From NCBI RefSeq assembly GCF_900111685.1, contig NZ_FOHX01000007.1, positions 173,986-237,985 on the forward strand: 64,000 nt of DNA, read 5' to 3'. Under the pieces are notes generated by a model, which saw only the letters and a list, made by a program, of their open reading frames with translations, was not told where the DNA came from and did no database searches. The stretch is from Nonomuraea wenchangensis. Lineage in GTDB: Bacteria; Actinomycetota; Actinomycetes; Streptosporangiales; Streptosporangiaceae. Made by a program: the position numbers and the translations under genes. Below, piece after piece: positions 22,925 through 33,370 of the stretch (positions are counted from its first letter, which is position 1; the number at the start of each line of letters is the position of its first letter).

Positions 22925-24085
22925 TCAGGCCCGTTCCGCGATCGCCGTGATGAACGGCTGCACGAGCTTGGCCGCCAGCGGGCCGAACGCCGCCAGGATG
23001 AGCACGTACGCCGCCGCCAGCGCCCCCAGGTCGGGATGCGCGCCCGCGCCGACCGCGAGACCGGCGATGACGATGTTGAACTCACCGCGCGGGATGAGCG
23101 CGATGCCCGCCCGCGCCTGGCCGGCCTTGCCGATGCCCGCCCGGCGGGCCGCGTAGATGCCGGTGAGCAGCTTGGTGATCATGCTGACCAGCGCCAGCAG
23201 CGCGGCCAGCCCGGCCACCGGAAGGATCTTCGCCGGGTCGGTCTGGAGCCCGAAGAAGACGAAGAACACCGCGGCGAACAGGTCGCGCAGCGGCGCCAGC
23301 AGCGCCTGCGCGTCCTCGGCCAGCTCGCCCGACAGCGCGATCCCGACGAGGAACGCTCCCACCGCCGCCGACACCTGGAGCTGCTGGGCCAGACCGGCCA
23401 CCAGCAGCGCCAGCCCGACCACCTTCAGCAGCAGCACCTCGGAGTTCGGGCTGGAGACGAACGCCTCGATGAGCCGCCCGAACTTCAGCGCCACGATCAG
23501 CACGATGCTGACCGTGATGAGCGCGATGCCCACCGCGATGGCGCCGTTGAGCAGGCTGAGGCCGGCCAGCATGGTGGTCAGCACCGGCAGGTAGATCGCC
23601 ATCGTCAGGTCCTCGAAGACCAGCAGCGACAGCACCGTCGGTGTCTCGCGGTTACCGATCCAGCCGAGGTCCGACAGCACTTTCGCGGTGATGCCCGAGG
23701 AGGTGGCGTAGGTGACGCCGGCCATCGCCACCGCGGCGACCGGCCCCCAGCCGAGCAGCAGCGCGCAGATCGCGCCCGGCGCAGCGTTGAGCACCAGGTC
23801 CACGATGCCGGCGCGGGCGTTGCCGGTGAGGCTGGTCATCAACTCGTCGGCGTTGTACTCCAGGCCCAGGGTGAGCAGCAGGAGCACCACGCCGAGCTCG
23901 GCGCCGACGGAGATGAACTCCTCGCTGGTCGCGAGGGGCAGCACCCCGCCGGTGCCGAACGCCACACCGGCGATCAGATAGAGGGGGATGGGGGAGATGC
24001 CGACGCGCAACGCCAGTGCGCCGAGAACGCCGAGACCAAGAAGGACCGCTCCGAATTCGAGGAAGAGGATCGCGGTTTCGTGCAA
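22925..24085 (-). CDS. CPA2 cation/proton antiporter (KhtU-like)
   Basis: 386 residues with about 12 membrane spans and the Na_H_Exchanger fold: PLYLIAGVAFGTGG near the start, a central LSLLVFEDLTMAIYLPV with the ion-binding Asp, and GAFLVGIALSGELAE. It ends after the transport domain with no fused TrkA domain. The regulatory RCK_C protein is the next gene upstream on the same strand (nine bases away), as in B. subtilis KhtTU. It should export K+ (or another monovalent cation) for protons and adjust turgor or pH. Confidence 0.88.
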   Translation of the reverse strand: MHETAILFLEFGAVLLGLGVLGALALRVGISPIPLYLIAGVAFGTGGVLPLATSEEFISVGAELGVVLLLLTLGLEYNADELMTSLTGNARAGIVDLVLNAAPGAICALLLGWGPVAAVAMAGVTYATSSGITAKVLSDLGWIGNRETPTVLSLLVFEDLTMAIYLPVLTTMLAGLSLLNGAIAVGIALITVSIVLIVALKFGRLIEAFVSSPNSEVLLLKVVGLALLVAGLAQQLQVSAAVGAFLVGIALSGELAEDAQALLAPLRDLFAAVFFVFFGLQTDPAKILPVAGLAALLALVSMITKLLTGIYAARRAGIGKAGQARAGIALIPRGEFNIVIAGLAVGAGAHPDLGALAAAYVLILAAFGPLAAKLVQPFITAIAERA

Positions 24086-24094
24086 CCCGCGCCC

Positions 24095-24586
24095 CTACCC
24101 TCGGGCCAGGATGTCGGCCACCTCGGCGGTGCTGTCCTCGCTGCCCACTACCACCACGACGTCACCCGTGCCGAACACGAAGTCCGGTCCGGGACTCGCG
24201 AACACCTGTCCGCTGCGGACCACGGCCACGATGGAGGCGCTGGTCCGGGTGCGCACCCGGGCGTCTCCCATGGGCCGGCCCGCGAACGGGGAGCCGTCCG
24301 GGATCGGGAGCTGGACGCTGACCAGGCCCTCGACCTGCTGGTGCAGGGCGTTGAGCCGTTGCACGATGCGCGGGGCGCCGAGCAGCTCGGCCAGGGCGTC
24401 GGCCTCCTCGTCGTTCAGCTTCACCGTCTGACAGGCGCGGTCGGGGTCGTCCTTGTCGTAGATCACCAGGTCCCGGCGTCCGGTGCGGTGGGAGACGACT
24501 CCCACGCGCTGTCCGGTCCGGGTGGTGAAGTCGTGTCTGAGTCCGATTCCCGGCAGCGCTGTTTGCTCGACCTCCACCTGTCCCAC
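24095..24586 (-). CDS. Antiporter regulatory subunit with RCK_C domain (KhtT-like)
   Basis: 163 residues. The N-terminal part (GQRVGVVSHRTGRRDLVIYD) matches the KhtT N-domain; the C-terminal 80 residues (VSVQLPIPDGSPFAGRPMGD, then GTGDVVVVVGSEDSTAEV) are a TrkA-C/RCK_C domain that binds nucleotides such as c-di-AMP in homologues. It would gate the antiporter encoded directly downstream. GTG 24586 is used; GTG 24577 is an alternative. The 156-base divergent region toward the response regulator is A/T-richer and must hold both promoters. Confidence 0.87.
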   Translation of the reverse strand: MGQVEVEQTALPGIGLRHDFTTRTGQRVGVVSHRTGRRDLVIYDKDDPDRACQTVKLNDEEADALAELLGAPRIVQRLNALHQQVEGLVSVQLPIPDGSPFAGRPMGDARVRTRTSASIVAVVRSGQVFASPGPDFVFGTGDVVVVVGSEDSTAEVADILARG

Positions 24587-24742
24587 CCGTTCGAAAGCGT
24601 AAAATTTCCGGACAACCTTACCAGTGGCACGTTACCTGTCCTTCACCCCCTTTTGGGACCGTCCACCTGCGACAGCCCCGCGTACACCGGCCGAATCGCC
24701 CCGAACCGGACCGCGCCGGCACGACCGAGAAAGCCAACGCCC

Positions 24743-25390
24743 ATGCCGACCGCCTCACCCCTGATCCGGCTGGTGCTGGTCGAGGATCACGCCATGGTCG
24801 CGGAGGCCATCGCCCTGGCCCTGGCCCGCGCCCCCGGCATCGCCGTGGTCGCCCACGCCGCCACGATCGCCGCCGCCCTGACCGAGACGGCCAGGACGCA
24901 GCCCGACGTGGTGGTGCTCGACCGCCGGCTGCCCGACGGCGACGGCATCCCGGTCATCGGCCGCCTCGCCGCCGCCGCGCCGCGGGCCCGGGTGCTGGTG
25001 CTGACCGGCGAGGCCACCGCCGCCGTGGCCGTCCGCGTGGTGCAGTCCGGCGGCGCGGGACTGCTGGTGAAGTCCTCGCGGCTGGACGAGCTGGAGTCGG
25101 CGGTACGCGAGGTCGCCGCGGGCGGGATGGTGTTCCCGCCGGGACTGCTGCCCGGCGTGTTCGACCGGCTCACCGGGCGGTCCGGCCACCCGGGGTCCCG
25201 GCTCACCCCTCGCGAACGCGAGACGCTGCTGCTCCTGGCCGAGGGCGCCGGCACCGTCGAGATCAGCGAGCGCCTCGGCGTGGCCAGGACCACCGCGCGC
25301 AACCACGTCCAGCACGTGCTGGAGAAGCTGGGCGCCCGCTCCAAGCTGGAGGCGGTCGCCGTCGCCCGCCGCGAAGGGCTGCTGGACTGA
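24743..25390 (+). CDS. NarL/FixJ-family response regulator
   Basis: 215 residues. The receiver domain has the acidic pair Glu14/Asp15, phosphoacceptor Asp60 (VVVLDRRLPDGDG), Thr88 and Lys110. The C-terminal LuxR-type helix-turn-helix begins with LTPRERETLLLLAEG and contains ISERLGVARTTARNHV. The partner kinase follows 112 bases downstream on the same strand. The input signal and regulon are unknown. No clear ribosome binding site before the ATG. It diverges from the antiporter pair, which could be a target. Confidence 0.88.
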   Translation: MPTASPLIRLVLVEDHAMVAEAIALALARAPGIAVVAHAATIAAALTETARTQPDVVVLDRRLPDGDGIPVIGRLAAAAPRARVLVLTGEATAAVAVRVVQSGGAGLLVKSSRLDELESAVREVAAGGMVFPPGLLPGVFDRLTGRSGHPGSRLTPRERETLLLLAEGAGTVEISERLGVARTTARNHVQHVLEKLGARSKLEAVAVARREGLLD

Positions 25391-25487
25391 GGCGGCGGCG
25401 CCGTCGCCCCAGGAGGCCCGGGGAGGATGACGGCCGCGCTGGCGGGGGCGATAAGGTCGGGTGGCTCCTGGTTCCCGACCGGCCGTG

Positions 25488-25500
25488 GGAGGCTGCCTCC
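25488..25500 (+). promoter_or_regulatory. Hairpin that masks the kinase ribosome binding site
   Basis: GGAGG-CTG-CCTCC can fold into a five-pair stem. The left arm is the only Shine-Dalgarno sequence ahead of the kinase ATG at 25503, so pairing would lower translation and keep the kinase scarce relative to the regulator. Confidence 0.3.
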
Positions 25501-25502
25501 TC

Positions 25503-26552
25503 ATGCCCGAGCGCGACCGCCCCGCCGAGGACATGCGGCTGCTCGTCCAGAGCATCCGCGACTGCGCCATCTTCATGCTCGACCCGCTGGGCCGCGTCGT
25601 CAGCTGGAACGCCGGCGCCCAGCGCATCAAGGGCTACGCCGCCGAGGAGATCATCGGCAGGCACTTCTCGGTCTTCTACCCCGCGAACGACGTCGCGGCG
25701 GGCCGCCCGGCCACCGAGCTGGCGGTCGCCGCCGCCGACGACCAGTGGGAGGAGGAGGGTTGGCGGGTCCGCAAGGACGGCACCCGCTTCTGGGCCGGCG
25801 TCGTCATCACCGCCCTGCGCGACGAGCACGGCGGCCTGCGCGGCTTCGGCAAGGTCACCCGCGACCTCACCGAGCGGCGCAGCATGGCCCGCGCCCTGGA
25901 CGAGCGCGGCATGCTGCTGGCCCGCCTCATCGAGGCCCAGGAACGGGAGCGCCGCCGCATCGCCAACGACGTGCACGGCGACACCATCCAGTCCATGGTC
26001 GCCGTCGGCATGCGGCTGCGCCTGCTGGAGTCCCGGCTGCGGGACTCGCCGCTGCCCGGCGAGTACGCCGACGCCGTGCACGGCATCGACGAGGCGGTGG
26101 ACGCCGCCGCGGACCGGCTGCGCGAGCTCGCCTTCCGGCTGCGTCCGCCGGAGGAGGGCCTGGTGGCGAGCCTGGCCGCGTACATGGAGACGGTCATGGC
26201 GGGCACCGGCGTGCGGTGCGAGCTGGCGGCCGACCTCGACGCCGAGCCGCCGGCCGAGGCCGCCATCACCGTCTTCCGCATCTGCCAGGAGGCGCTGACC
26301 AACGTGGCCAGGCACGCCGGCGCGGCCTCCGTCACGGTGTCGCTGGTCTCGCTCGACCGGGGCGTGCACGTACGGGTGCGCGACGACGGCGTAGGCCTGG
26401 CCAGGCCCGGCGGCCAGGCCGGGCACTTCGGGCTGGTCGAGATGCGCGAGCGCGCCGAGACCGCCGGCGGCTGGTGGGACGTCAAGGGCGAGCGGGGCGC
26501 GGGCACCACGGTCGAGTTCTGGGTGCCGGCCGTGCCCCGCCGGCTGCCCTGA
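25503..26552 (+). CDS. PAS-domain sensor histidine kinase (HisKA_3 type)
   Basis: 349 residues, no membrane segment, so a cytosolic sensor. A PAS domain fills about 10-125 (GRVVSWNAGAQRIKGYAAEE, HFSVFYP, RVRKDGTRFWAGVVI). The dimerisation helix holds the phosphoaccepting His158 in EAQERERRRIANDVHGD, typical of NarX/DesK-type kinases. The ATPase domain has the N-box Asn267 (EALTNVARHA) and G1-box DDGVG at 294-298. It should phosphorylate the adjacent NarL-type regulator. The PAS ligand could be haem, flavin or a small molecule. A GTG at 25461 would add 14 residues. Confidence 0.88.
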   Translation: MPERDRPAEDMRLLVQSIRDCAIFMLDPLGRVVSWNAGAQRIKGYAAEEIIGRHFSVFYPANDVAAGRPATELAVAAADDQWEEEGWRVRKDGTRFWAGVVITALRDEHGGLRGFGKVTRDLTERRSMARALDERGMLLARLIEAQERERRRIANDVHGDTIQSMVAVGMRLRLLESRLRDSPLPGEYADAVHGIDEAVDAAADRLRELAFRLRPPEEGLVASLAAYMETVMAGTGVRCELAADLDAEPPAEAAITVFRICQEALTNVARHAGAASVTVSLVSLDRGVHVRVRDDGVGLARPGGQAGHFGLVEMRERAETAGGWWDVKGERGAGTTVEFWVPAVPRRLP

Positions 26553-26564
26553 GCCGCCGGAGGC

Positions 26565-27548
26565 TCAGCCGGCGTTCGCGGCGCACCAGGAGGCCCACGT
26601 GGTGGCGCCCTTGTGGAGCTGCTTGGTGTGGAAGGAGCTCCAGGAGTTCTCGCTGGCGCCCGGCGCGCTGGGGGCGCTCCGGTAGAGCGGGTGGTTCTTG
26701 TCGACCTCCGCGCGGATCCACGGCTCGACGTCGGCGTAGGAGTTCAGGGACCAGCTCCGGGCGTGGTAGGTGAGCTGGCCGCGCACCTCGCTCTCGGCCA
26801 GGCACATGAACGGCGCCCACGGGCTCGTCCGGCTCCAGGCGATCTTCGTCTTCATCGCGCCCGAGGGCACCTTGCCCGGCACGGTGCGGGCGGCCACCTC
26901 GCGGTCGTCCACGAAGAAGTCGAACATCTCCTGGGCCGCGTACACGCCGCCCACCAGGCCGAACCGCTCGCCCAGCGTGCTGCCGAAGTCGGTGCGCACC
27001 GGGATGTCGCTGGTCCAGACGGTCTCGTCGTGCAGCCGGCGGGTGGGCGGGCCGGCGTAGGACGGGGTGACGTCGAACGGGCCGAAGTTCACCGTGTCGT
27101 TGTTGATGGGGACGACCGGATAGGTCTTGAGATCGACCGGGTTCTTCCACTCCCGCAGGATCTTCGTCGGATCGGCGGGGTCGGTGTAGAAGACGATCTC
27201 GCGGGAGAGCTGGTAGAGCTTGGTGGTGCCGGGCTCCCGGTAGAGGCGGCGGATGTTGTAGCCCTCGATGCCGAACAACTTCTGACCGTGCCGCAGCCCC
27301 GGCTCCAGGGCGTTGCCCTCGACGTTGGCGTAGACGCTGCCGGAGATCCGGAAGACCATGTCCTTGCCGTCCGGACGGCCGAACGTCTGGAGTGACAGCA
27401 GCGCGTTCTTGTCGGTGACCGTCTTGAAGACCGGGCCCGGCAGCGTGGCGTCGGTCGTCCTGCCGTCCGCTGCCGCCGACGCGGGGGCGGTGAGGGCGAG
27501 GAACAGCGCGGCCAGGGCGACCGGCGCGGTCAGACGGCGTTTCGGCAT
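26565..27548 (-). CDS. Secreted DUF1838 family protein
   Basis: 327 residues. The N-terminus (KRR, then APVALAALFLALTAPASAAA) is a signal peptide, so it is exported. The body contains WAPFMCLAESEVRGQLTYH and NHPLYRSAP, which match the DUF1838 family as I recall it. The family has no assigned activity. Start ATG 27548 is chosen because it directly precedes the signal peptide; the open frame extends 23 codons further. It lies 76 bases downstream of acetate kinase on the same strand, but probably has its own promoter in that gap. Confidence 0.75.
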   Translation of the reverse strand: MPKRRLTAPVALAALFLALTAPASAAADGRTTDATLPGPVFKTVTDKNALLSLQTFGRPDGKDMVFRISGSVYANVEGNALEPGLRHGQKLFGIEGYNIRRLYREPGTTKLYQLSREIVFYTDPADPTKILREWKNPVDLKTYPVVPINNDTVNFGPFDVTPSYAGPPTRRLHDETVWTSDIPVRTDFGSTLGERFGLVGGVYAAQEMFDFFVDDREVAARTVPGKVPSGAMKTKIAWSRTSPWAPFMCLAESEVRGQLTYHARSWSLNSYADVEPWIRAEVDKNHPLYRSAPSAPGASENSWSSFHTKQLHKGATTWASWCAANAG

Positions 27549-27624
27549 GGGTGTGCTCCGTCGATATGGGGGGTTCGGACCGCCAATTGTGATCACGAAC
27601 GCGCCGGTGATGTCCACTCGGAGA

Positions 27625-28812
27625 TCAGCCCTGGGAGCCGCCGGAGATCAGGGTGAGCGCCTGGCTGGCGATCTCCCACTCCTCGTCCGTCGGCACGACC
27701 AGCACCGGCACCTCCGCGCCCGCGGCGGAGACGGCCCGCTCGCCGTCGCCGGCCGCGTTGAGCGCGGGGTCCACGGCGATGCCGAGCCGGTCGAGCCCGG
27801 CCAGCGCCTCCGCGCGGGTGGCGGCGTCGTGCTCGCCCACGCCGCCGGTGAACACGAGGGCGTCCACCCGGCCGAGCAGCGCGTAGTAGGCGCCGACGTA
27901 CTTGCGGATGCGCCGGGTGTAGATCCGCAGCGCCAGGCGGGCCTCGTCGTCGTCGCGGGCGCGCACTTCCCGCATGTCGAGGGTGCCGGCCAGCGCGAGC
28001 AGGCCGCCGCGGCGGCTGAGGTCCTGCTCGACCTGCTGCGGGTCGGCGCCGGAGGTGCGGGCGAGGTAGCCGGCGAGCCCCGGGTCCACGTCGCCGGAAC
28101 GGGTGCCCATGACCAGGCCCTCCAGCGGGGTCAGGCCCATGGAGGTGTCGACGCTGCGCCCGCCGGAGATCGCCGTGACGCTGGCGCCGTTGCCCAGGTG
28201 GAGCACGATCAGGTTGAGCTCGGCGAGGTCGCGGCCGAGCACGGCGGCGGCGCGGCGCGAGACGTAGGCGCAGGAGGTGCCGTGGAAGCCGAAGCGCCGC
28301 ACGCCCAGCTCCTCGCGCCAGTCGCGCGGCACCGCGTACGTGTACGCCTCCGGCGGCAGCGTCCGGTGGAAGGCCGTGTCGAACACCGCCACCTGCGGCA
28401 CCCCGGGGAACGCCTTGCGCGCCAGCCGGATGCCGGCCAGGTTGACCGGGTTGTGCAGCGGCGCGAGCGGGGCCAGCTCCTCGATCACGGCCACCACCTC
28501 GTCGTCCACGAGCACGGGCCCGTCGAAGCGTACGCCGCCGTGCACGACGCGGTGCCCGACCGCGACCGGGTCCAGCGCGGGACCGGCCGCGGCGAACGCC
28601 TCCATCATCGCGTCCAGGCCGTCGCCGTGGTCGGGGAAGGGCCGCTCCCGCACGTACGGCGGCCCGTCCCCGGCGTGGTGGGTGAGCCGTCCCGACCGCT
28701 CGCCGATGCGCTCGATCAGCCCTCTGGCCGGGCGCTCGTGGGTCAGGACGTCCACCAGCTCGTACTTGATCGATGAGGATCCCGTGTTCAGGACGAGAAT
28801 GTGGCCGGCCAT
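27625..28812 (-). CDS. ackA: Acetate kinase
   Basis: 395 residues, full length. LVLNTGSSSIKYE near the N-terminus is signature 1; GHRVVHGGV, FDTAFHRTLP and TDEEWEIA near the C-terminus are conserved acetokinase segments. It makes ATP and acetate from acetyl phosphate and ADP. Signature 2 reads FGFHGTSCAYV: the first histidine (177) is kept but the second (position 181) is cysteine, an unusual change in HGTSH. Its start overlaps the end of the phosphoketolase gene by 25 bases, so the two enzymes are co-expressed. Confidence 0.93.
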   Translation of the reverse strand: MAGHILVLNTGSSSIKYELVDVLTHERPARGLIERIGERSGRLTHHAGDGPPYVRERPFPDHGDGLDAMMEAFAAAGPALDPVAVGHRVVHGGVRFDGPVLVDDEVVAVIEELAPLAPLHNPVNLAGIRLARKAFPGVPQVAVFDTAFHRTLPPEAYTYAVPRDWREELGVRRFGFHGTSCAYVSRRAAAVLGRDLAELNLIVLHLGNGASVTAISGGRSVDTSMGLTPLEGLVMGTRSGDVDPGLAGYLARTSGADPQQVEQDLSRRGGLLALAGTLDMREVRARDDDEARLALRIYTRRIRKYVGAYYALLGRVDALVFTGGVGEHDAATRAEALAGLDRLGIAVDPALNAAGDGERAVSAAGAEVPVLVVPTDEEWEIASQALTLISGGSQG

Positions 28813-31091
28813 GTCCAGGAGCTTATTTCGCCGGGGTCCTCCCCGTGCTCCCGGGTGTAGGCGCGGGCCCGCAGCCGGGCGTCGCTCATCCGCTGGCGCA
28901 GGTGGGCGGCCTTGGAGCCGAGTCCCGGGACGCGGTCGATGACGTCCATGACGAGGTGGTAACGGTCGATGTCGTTGAGCATCGCCATGTCGAACGGTGT
29001 GGTGGTGGTGCCCTCCTCCTTGTAGCCGCGTACGTGCAGGTTGGCGTGGCCGTTGCGGCGGTAGGCGAGCTGGTGGATCAGCGACGGGTAGCCGTGGAAG
29101 TCGAAAATGATCGGTTTGTCCACGGTGAACAGGGTGTCGAACTCGGCGTCGGGCATGCCGTGGGGGTGCTCCGACGGCGGCTGGAGCCGCATGAGGTCCA
29201 CGACGTTGATGACGCGGACCTTGAGCTGGGGCAGGTGCTCGCGCAGCAGCGCGGCGGCGGCCAGCGTTTCCTGGGTGGGGACGTCGCCGGCGCAGGCGAG
29301 CACCACGTCGGGGTCGGAGCCGTCGTCGGTGGAGGCCCAGGGCAGGATGCCGAGGCCGCGGGTGTTGTGCGCGATGGCCTCGTCCATCGTGAACAGGTCG
29401 AGCACGGGCTGCTTGCCGGCCACGATGACATTGACGTAATCGCGGGAGCGCAGGCAGTGGTCGGCGACGGAGAGCAGCGTGTTGGCGTCCGGCGGCAGGT
29501 AGACGCGCACCACCGACGCCTTCTTGTTGACCACCACGTCGAGGAAGCCGGGGTCCTGGTGGCTGAAGCCGTTGTGGTCCTGCCGCCACACGTGCGACGA
29601 CAGCAGATACGTCAGCGACGCCACAGGACGCCGCCACGGGATCTTCTGGGCAGTCTCCAGCCATTTGGCGTGCTGGTTGAACATCGCATCCACGATGTGG
29701 ATGAACGCCTCGTAGCAGTTGAACAGCCCGTGCCGGCCGGTCAGCAGATAGCCCTCCAGCCAGCCCTGGCACAGGTGCTCCGACAGCACCTCCATCACCC
29801 GGCCGCCCGCGCCCAGGTTCTCGTCGGTGGGCAGCAGCTCGGCGTCCCAGGCCCGGTCGGTGACCTCGAAGACGGCCTGCAGCCGGTTGGAGGCGGTCTC
29901 GTCCGGGCCCATCAGCCGGAACGTGCTCGGGTTCGCGGCGATCACGTCGCGCAGGAACGTCCCGAGGACGCGGGTCGGCTCGGTCAGCTGGGCGGCGGGC
30001 GCCTTGACCTCGACCGCGTACTTGCGGAAGTCGGGCAGGCGCAGCGGCTCCAGCAGCTCGCCGCCGTTGGCGTGCGGGTTGGCGCTCATCCGCAGGGGCC
30101 CTTCGGGAACGGTCCCGGTCAGCGCGGGCACCGGGCGGCCGTCCGAACCGAACAGCTCCTCCGGCCGGTAGGAGCGCATCCACTCCTCCAGCATGGCGAG
30201 GTGCGCCGGGTTGTCCCGTACGGCGGCGAGCGGCACCTGGTGGGCCCGCCAGGTGCCCTCGACGGGCTTGCCGTCCACTTCCTTCGGCCCGGTCCAGCCC
30301 TTCGGCGTGCGCAGGATGATCATCGGCAGCCGCGGCGCGTCGCCGGCCTTGTAGGCGGCCATCTCGTCCCAGCAGACGTCCAGGGTGGCGGCCATCTCCT
30401 CGTGGTCGGGGCCGACCAGGTGGGGGCGGTAGCCGTAGCCCTCCATGAGCTTGGTCAGCTCGTCGTGGGGGATGCGGGCGAGGATCGTCGGGTTGGCGAT
30501 CTTGTAGCCGTTGAGGTGCAGGATGGGCAGGACGACGCCGTCGCGGCGGCGGTCCAGGAACTTGTTGGAGTGCCAGCTCGCGGCGAGCGGGCCGGTCTCG
30601 GCCTCGCCGTCGCCGATCACGCACGCCACCACGAGGTCGGGGTTGTCGAAGGCGGCGCCGTAGGCGTGGGCCAGCGCGTAGCCCAGCTCGCCGCCCTCGT
30701 GGATCGAGCCCGGCGTCTCGGGCGCGACATGGCTGGGGATGCCTCCGGGGAAGGAGAACTGCCGGAACAGCGCCCGCATGCCCTGTACGTCCTGGGTGAT
30801 GTCGGGGTAGCGCTCGGTGTACGTCCCCTCCAGCCAGGCGTGGGCCACCGCCGCGGGGCCGCCGTGCCCCGGACCGGCGATGTAGATCATGTCCTGGTCC
30901 CGCTCCTTGATCACCCGGTTCAGGTGGGCGAAGCAGAAGTTCAGGCCCGGCGTGGTGCCCCAGTGGCCGAGCAGGCGGGGCTTGATGTGCTCCGGCCGCA
31001 GGGGTTCGGCGAGCAGGGGGTTGTCCAGCAGGTAGATCTGCCCGACCGACAGGTAGTTGGCCGCGCGCCAGTACGCGTCGATATGCTCCAT
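28788..31091 (-). CDS. xfp: Xylulose-5-phosphate/fructose-6-phosphate phosphoketolase
   Basis: 767 residues. The thiamine-diphosphate enzyme cleaves xylulose-5-P or fructose-6-P with phosphate to acetyl phosphate plus glyceraldehyde-3-P or erythrose-4-P. Visible signatures are GHWGTTPGLNF and NRVI early on, IGDGEAETGPLAASWHSNKF for the cofactor pocket, and a C-terminal DARLRARAYTREHGEDPGEI. ATG 31091 follows GGGGAGGGG; the open frame continues 22 codons upstream without coding signs. It forms a two-gene operon with acetate kinase and diverges from glucose-6-P isomerase. Confidence 0.94.
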   Translation of the reverse strand: MEHIDAYWRAANYLSVGQIYLLDNPLLAEPLRPEHIKPRLLGHWGTTPGLNFCFAHLNRVIKERDQDMIYIAGPGHGGPAAVAHAWLEGTYTERYPDITQDVQGMRALFRQFSFPGGIPSHVAPETPGSIHEGGELGYALAHAYGAAFDNPDLVVACVIGDGEAETGPLAASWHSNKFLDRRRDGVVLPILHLNGYKIANPTILARIPHDELTKLMEGYGYRPHLVGPDHEEMAATLDVCWDEMAAYKAGDAPRLPMIILRTPKGWTGPKEVDGKPVEGTWRAHQVPLAAVRDNPAHLAMLEEWMRSYRPEELFGSDGRPVPALTGTVPEGPLRMSANPHANGGELLEPLRLPDFRKYAVEVKAPAAQLTEPTRVLGTFLRDVIAANPSTFRLMGPDETASNRLQAVFEVTDRAWDAELLPTDENLGAGGRVMEVLSEHLCQGWLEGYLLTGRHGLFNCYEAFIHIVDAMFNQHAKWLETAQKIPWRRPVASLTYLLSSHVWRQDHNGFSHQDPGFLDVVVNKKASVVRVYLPPDANTLLSVADHCLRSRDYVNVIVAGKQPVLDLFTMDEAIAHNTRGLGILPWASTDDGSDPDVVLACAGDVPTQETLAAAALLREHLPQLKVRVINVVDLMRLQPPSEHPHGMPDAEFDTLFTVDKPIIFDFHGYPSLIHQLAYRRNGHANLHVRGYKEEGTTTTPFDMAMLNDIDRYHLVMDVIDRVPGLGSKAAHLRQRMSDARLRARAYTREHGEDPGEISSWTWPATFSS

Positions 31092-31278
31092 GCCCCTCCC
31101 CATTCCTCCACGGACGGCGCTGAACCACGGCGGGGGGAGCGAATTGGACTTTCCCACTGAGGGCGCAAAGACACGGCTCCGCCGTGCGCGGAATCATTCT
31201 CGATGGGTACGGGGTTGCGGGACGATGGACCAGACGCTGATCGTTTCGCCGCGCTTTCGCGGTGCGAGGAGGAGACAC

Positions 31279-32910
<1,632 letters not shown>

Positions 32911-32955
32911 CCGCCCGGCGTAGTCGCCCCGCGGCTTCTGGGCGAGGATGGCCCC

Positions 32956-33315
32956 ATGGACATCATGGAGTTGGTCGAACGGTCCAAGGACGCCGCCACC
33001 GTCCGGCGCGTCTTCGGCGAGCCGATCCAGCACGGCGACGTCGTCGTCATCCCCGTGGCCCGGGTCGTCCAGGGCGGCGGGGCCGGCCAGGGGCAGGGCA
33101 GGAAGGACAAGGAGGAGGGCGGCGGGAGCGGCCTCGGCTTCGGTCACGGCGCCACGCCCGCCGGGGTCTACGTCGTCAAGAACGGCGAGGTGAAGTGGCA
33201 CCCCGCCGTGGACGTCAACCGGATCGTCCTCGGCGGCCAGGTCGTCGCCGTCGTGCTGTTGCTGACAGTGCGCGCCATACTCAAACCCCTCCTCCGCCAC
33301 CGACGCCGCCGCTGA
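32956..33315 (+). CDS. GerW/YtfJ family sporulation protein
   Basis: 119 residues. VFGEPIQHGDVVVIPVARV, a Gly-rich loop (GGGSGLGFGHGATPAGVYVV) and VKWHPAVDVNRI follow the GerW (YtfJ) pattern. A hydrophobic segment (VLGGQVVAVVLLLTVRAIL) then ends in a very basic tail, so it is probably membrane-anchored. In Bacillus GerW is needed for spore lysozyme release; in actinomycetes its role is not settled. ATG 32956 has GAGGATGG just upstream. It lies 45 bases after pgi and may be read from it. Confidence 0.82.
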   Translation: MDIMELVERSKDAATVRRVFGEPIQHGDVVVIPVARVVQGGGAGQGQGRKDKEEGGGSGLGFGHGATPAGVYVVKNGEVKWHPAVDVNRIVLGGQVVAVVLLLTVRAILKPLLRHRRRR

Positions 33316-33370
33316 TCCCCACCCCACACCGGCCACCCCTCGTCCGGCAGTGGGGGAGAGGTCACGGGCG

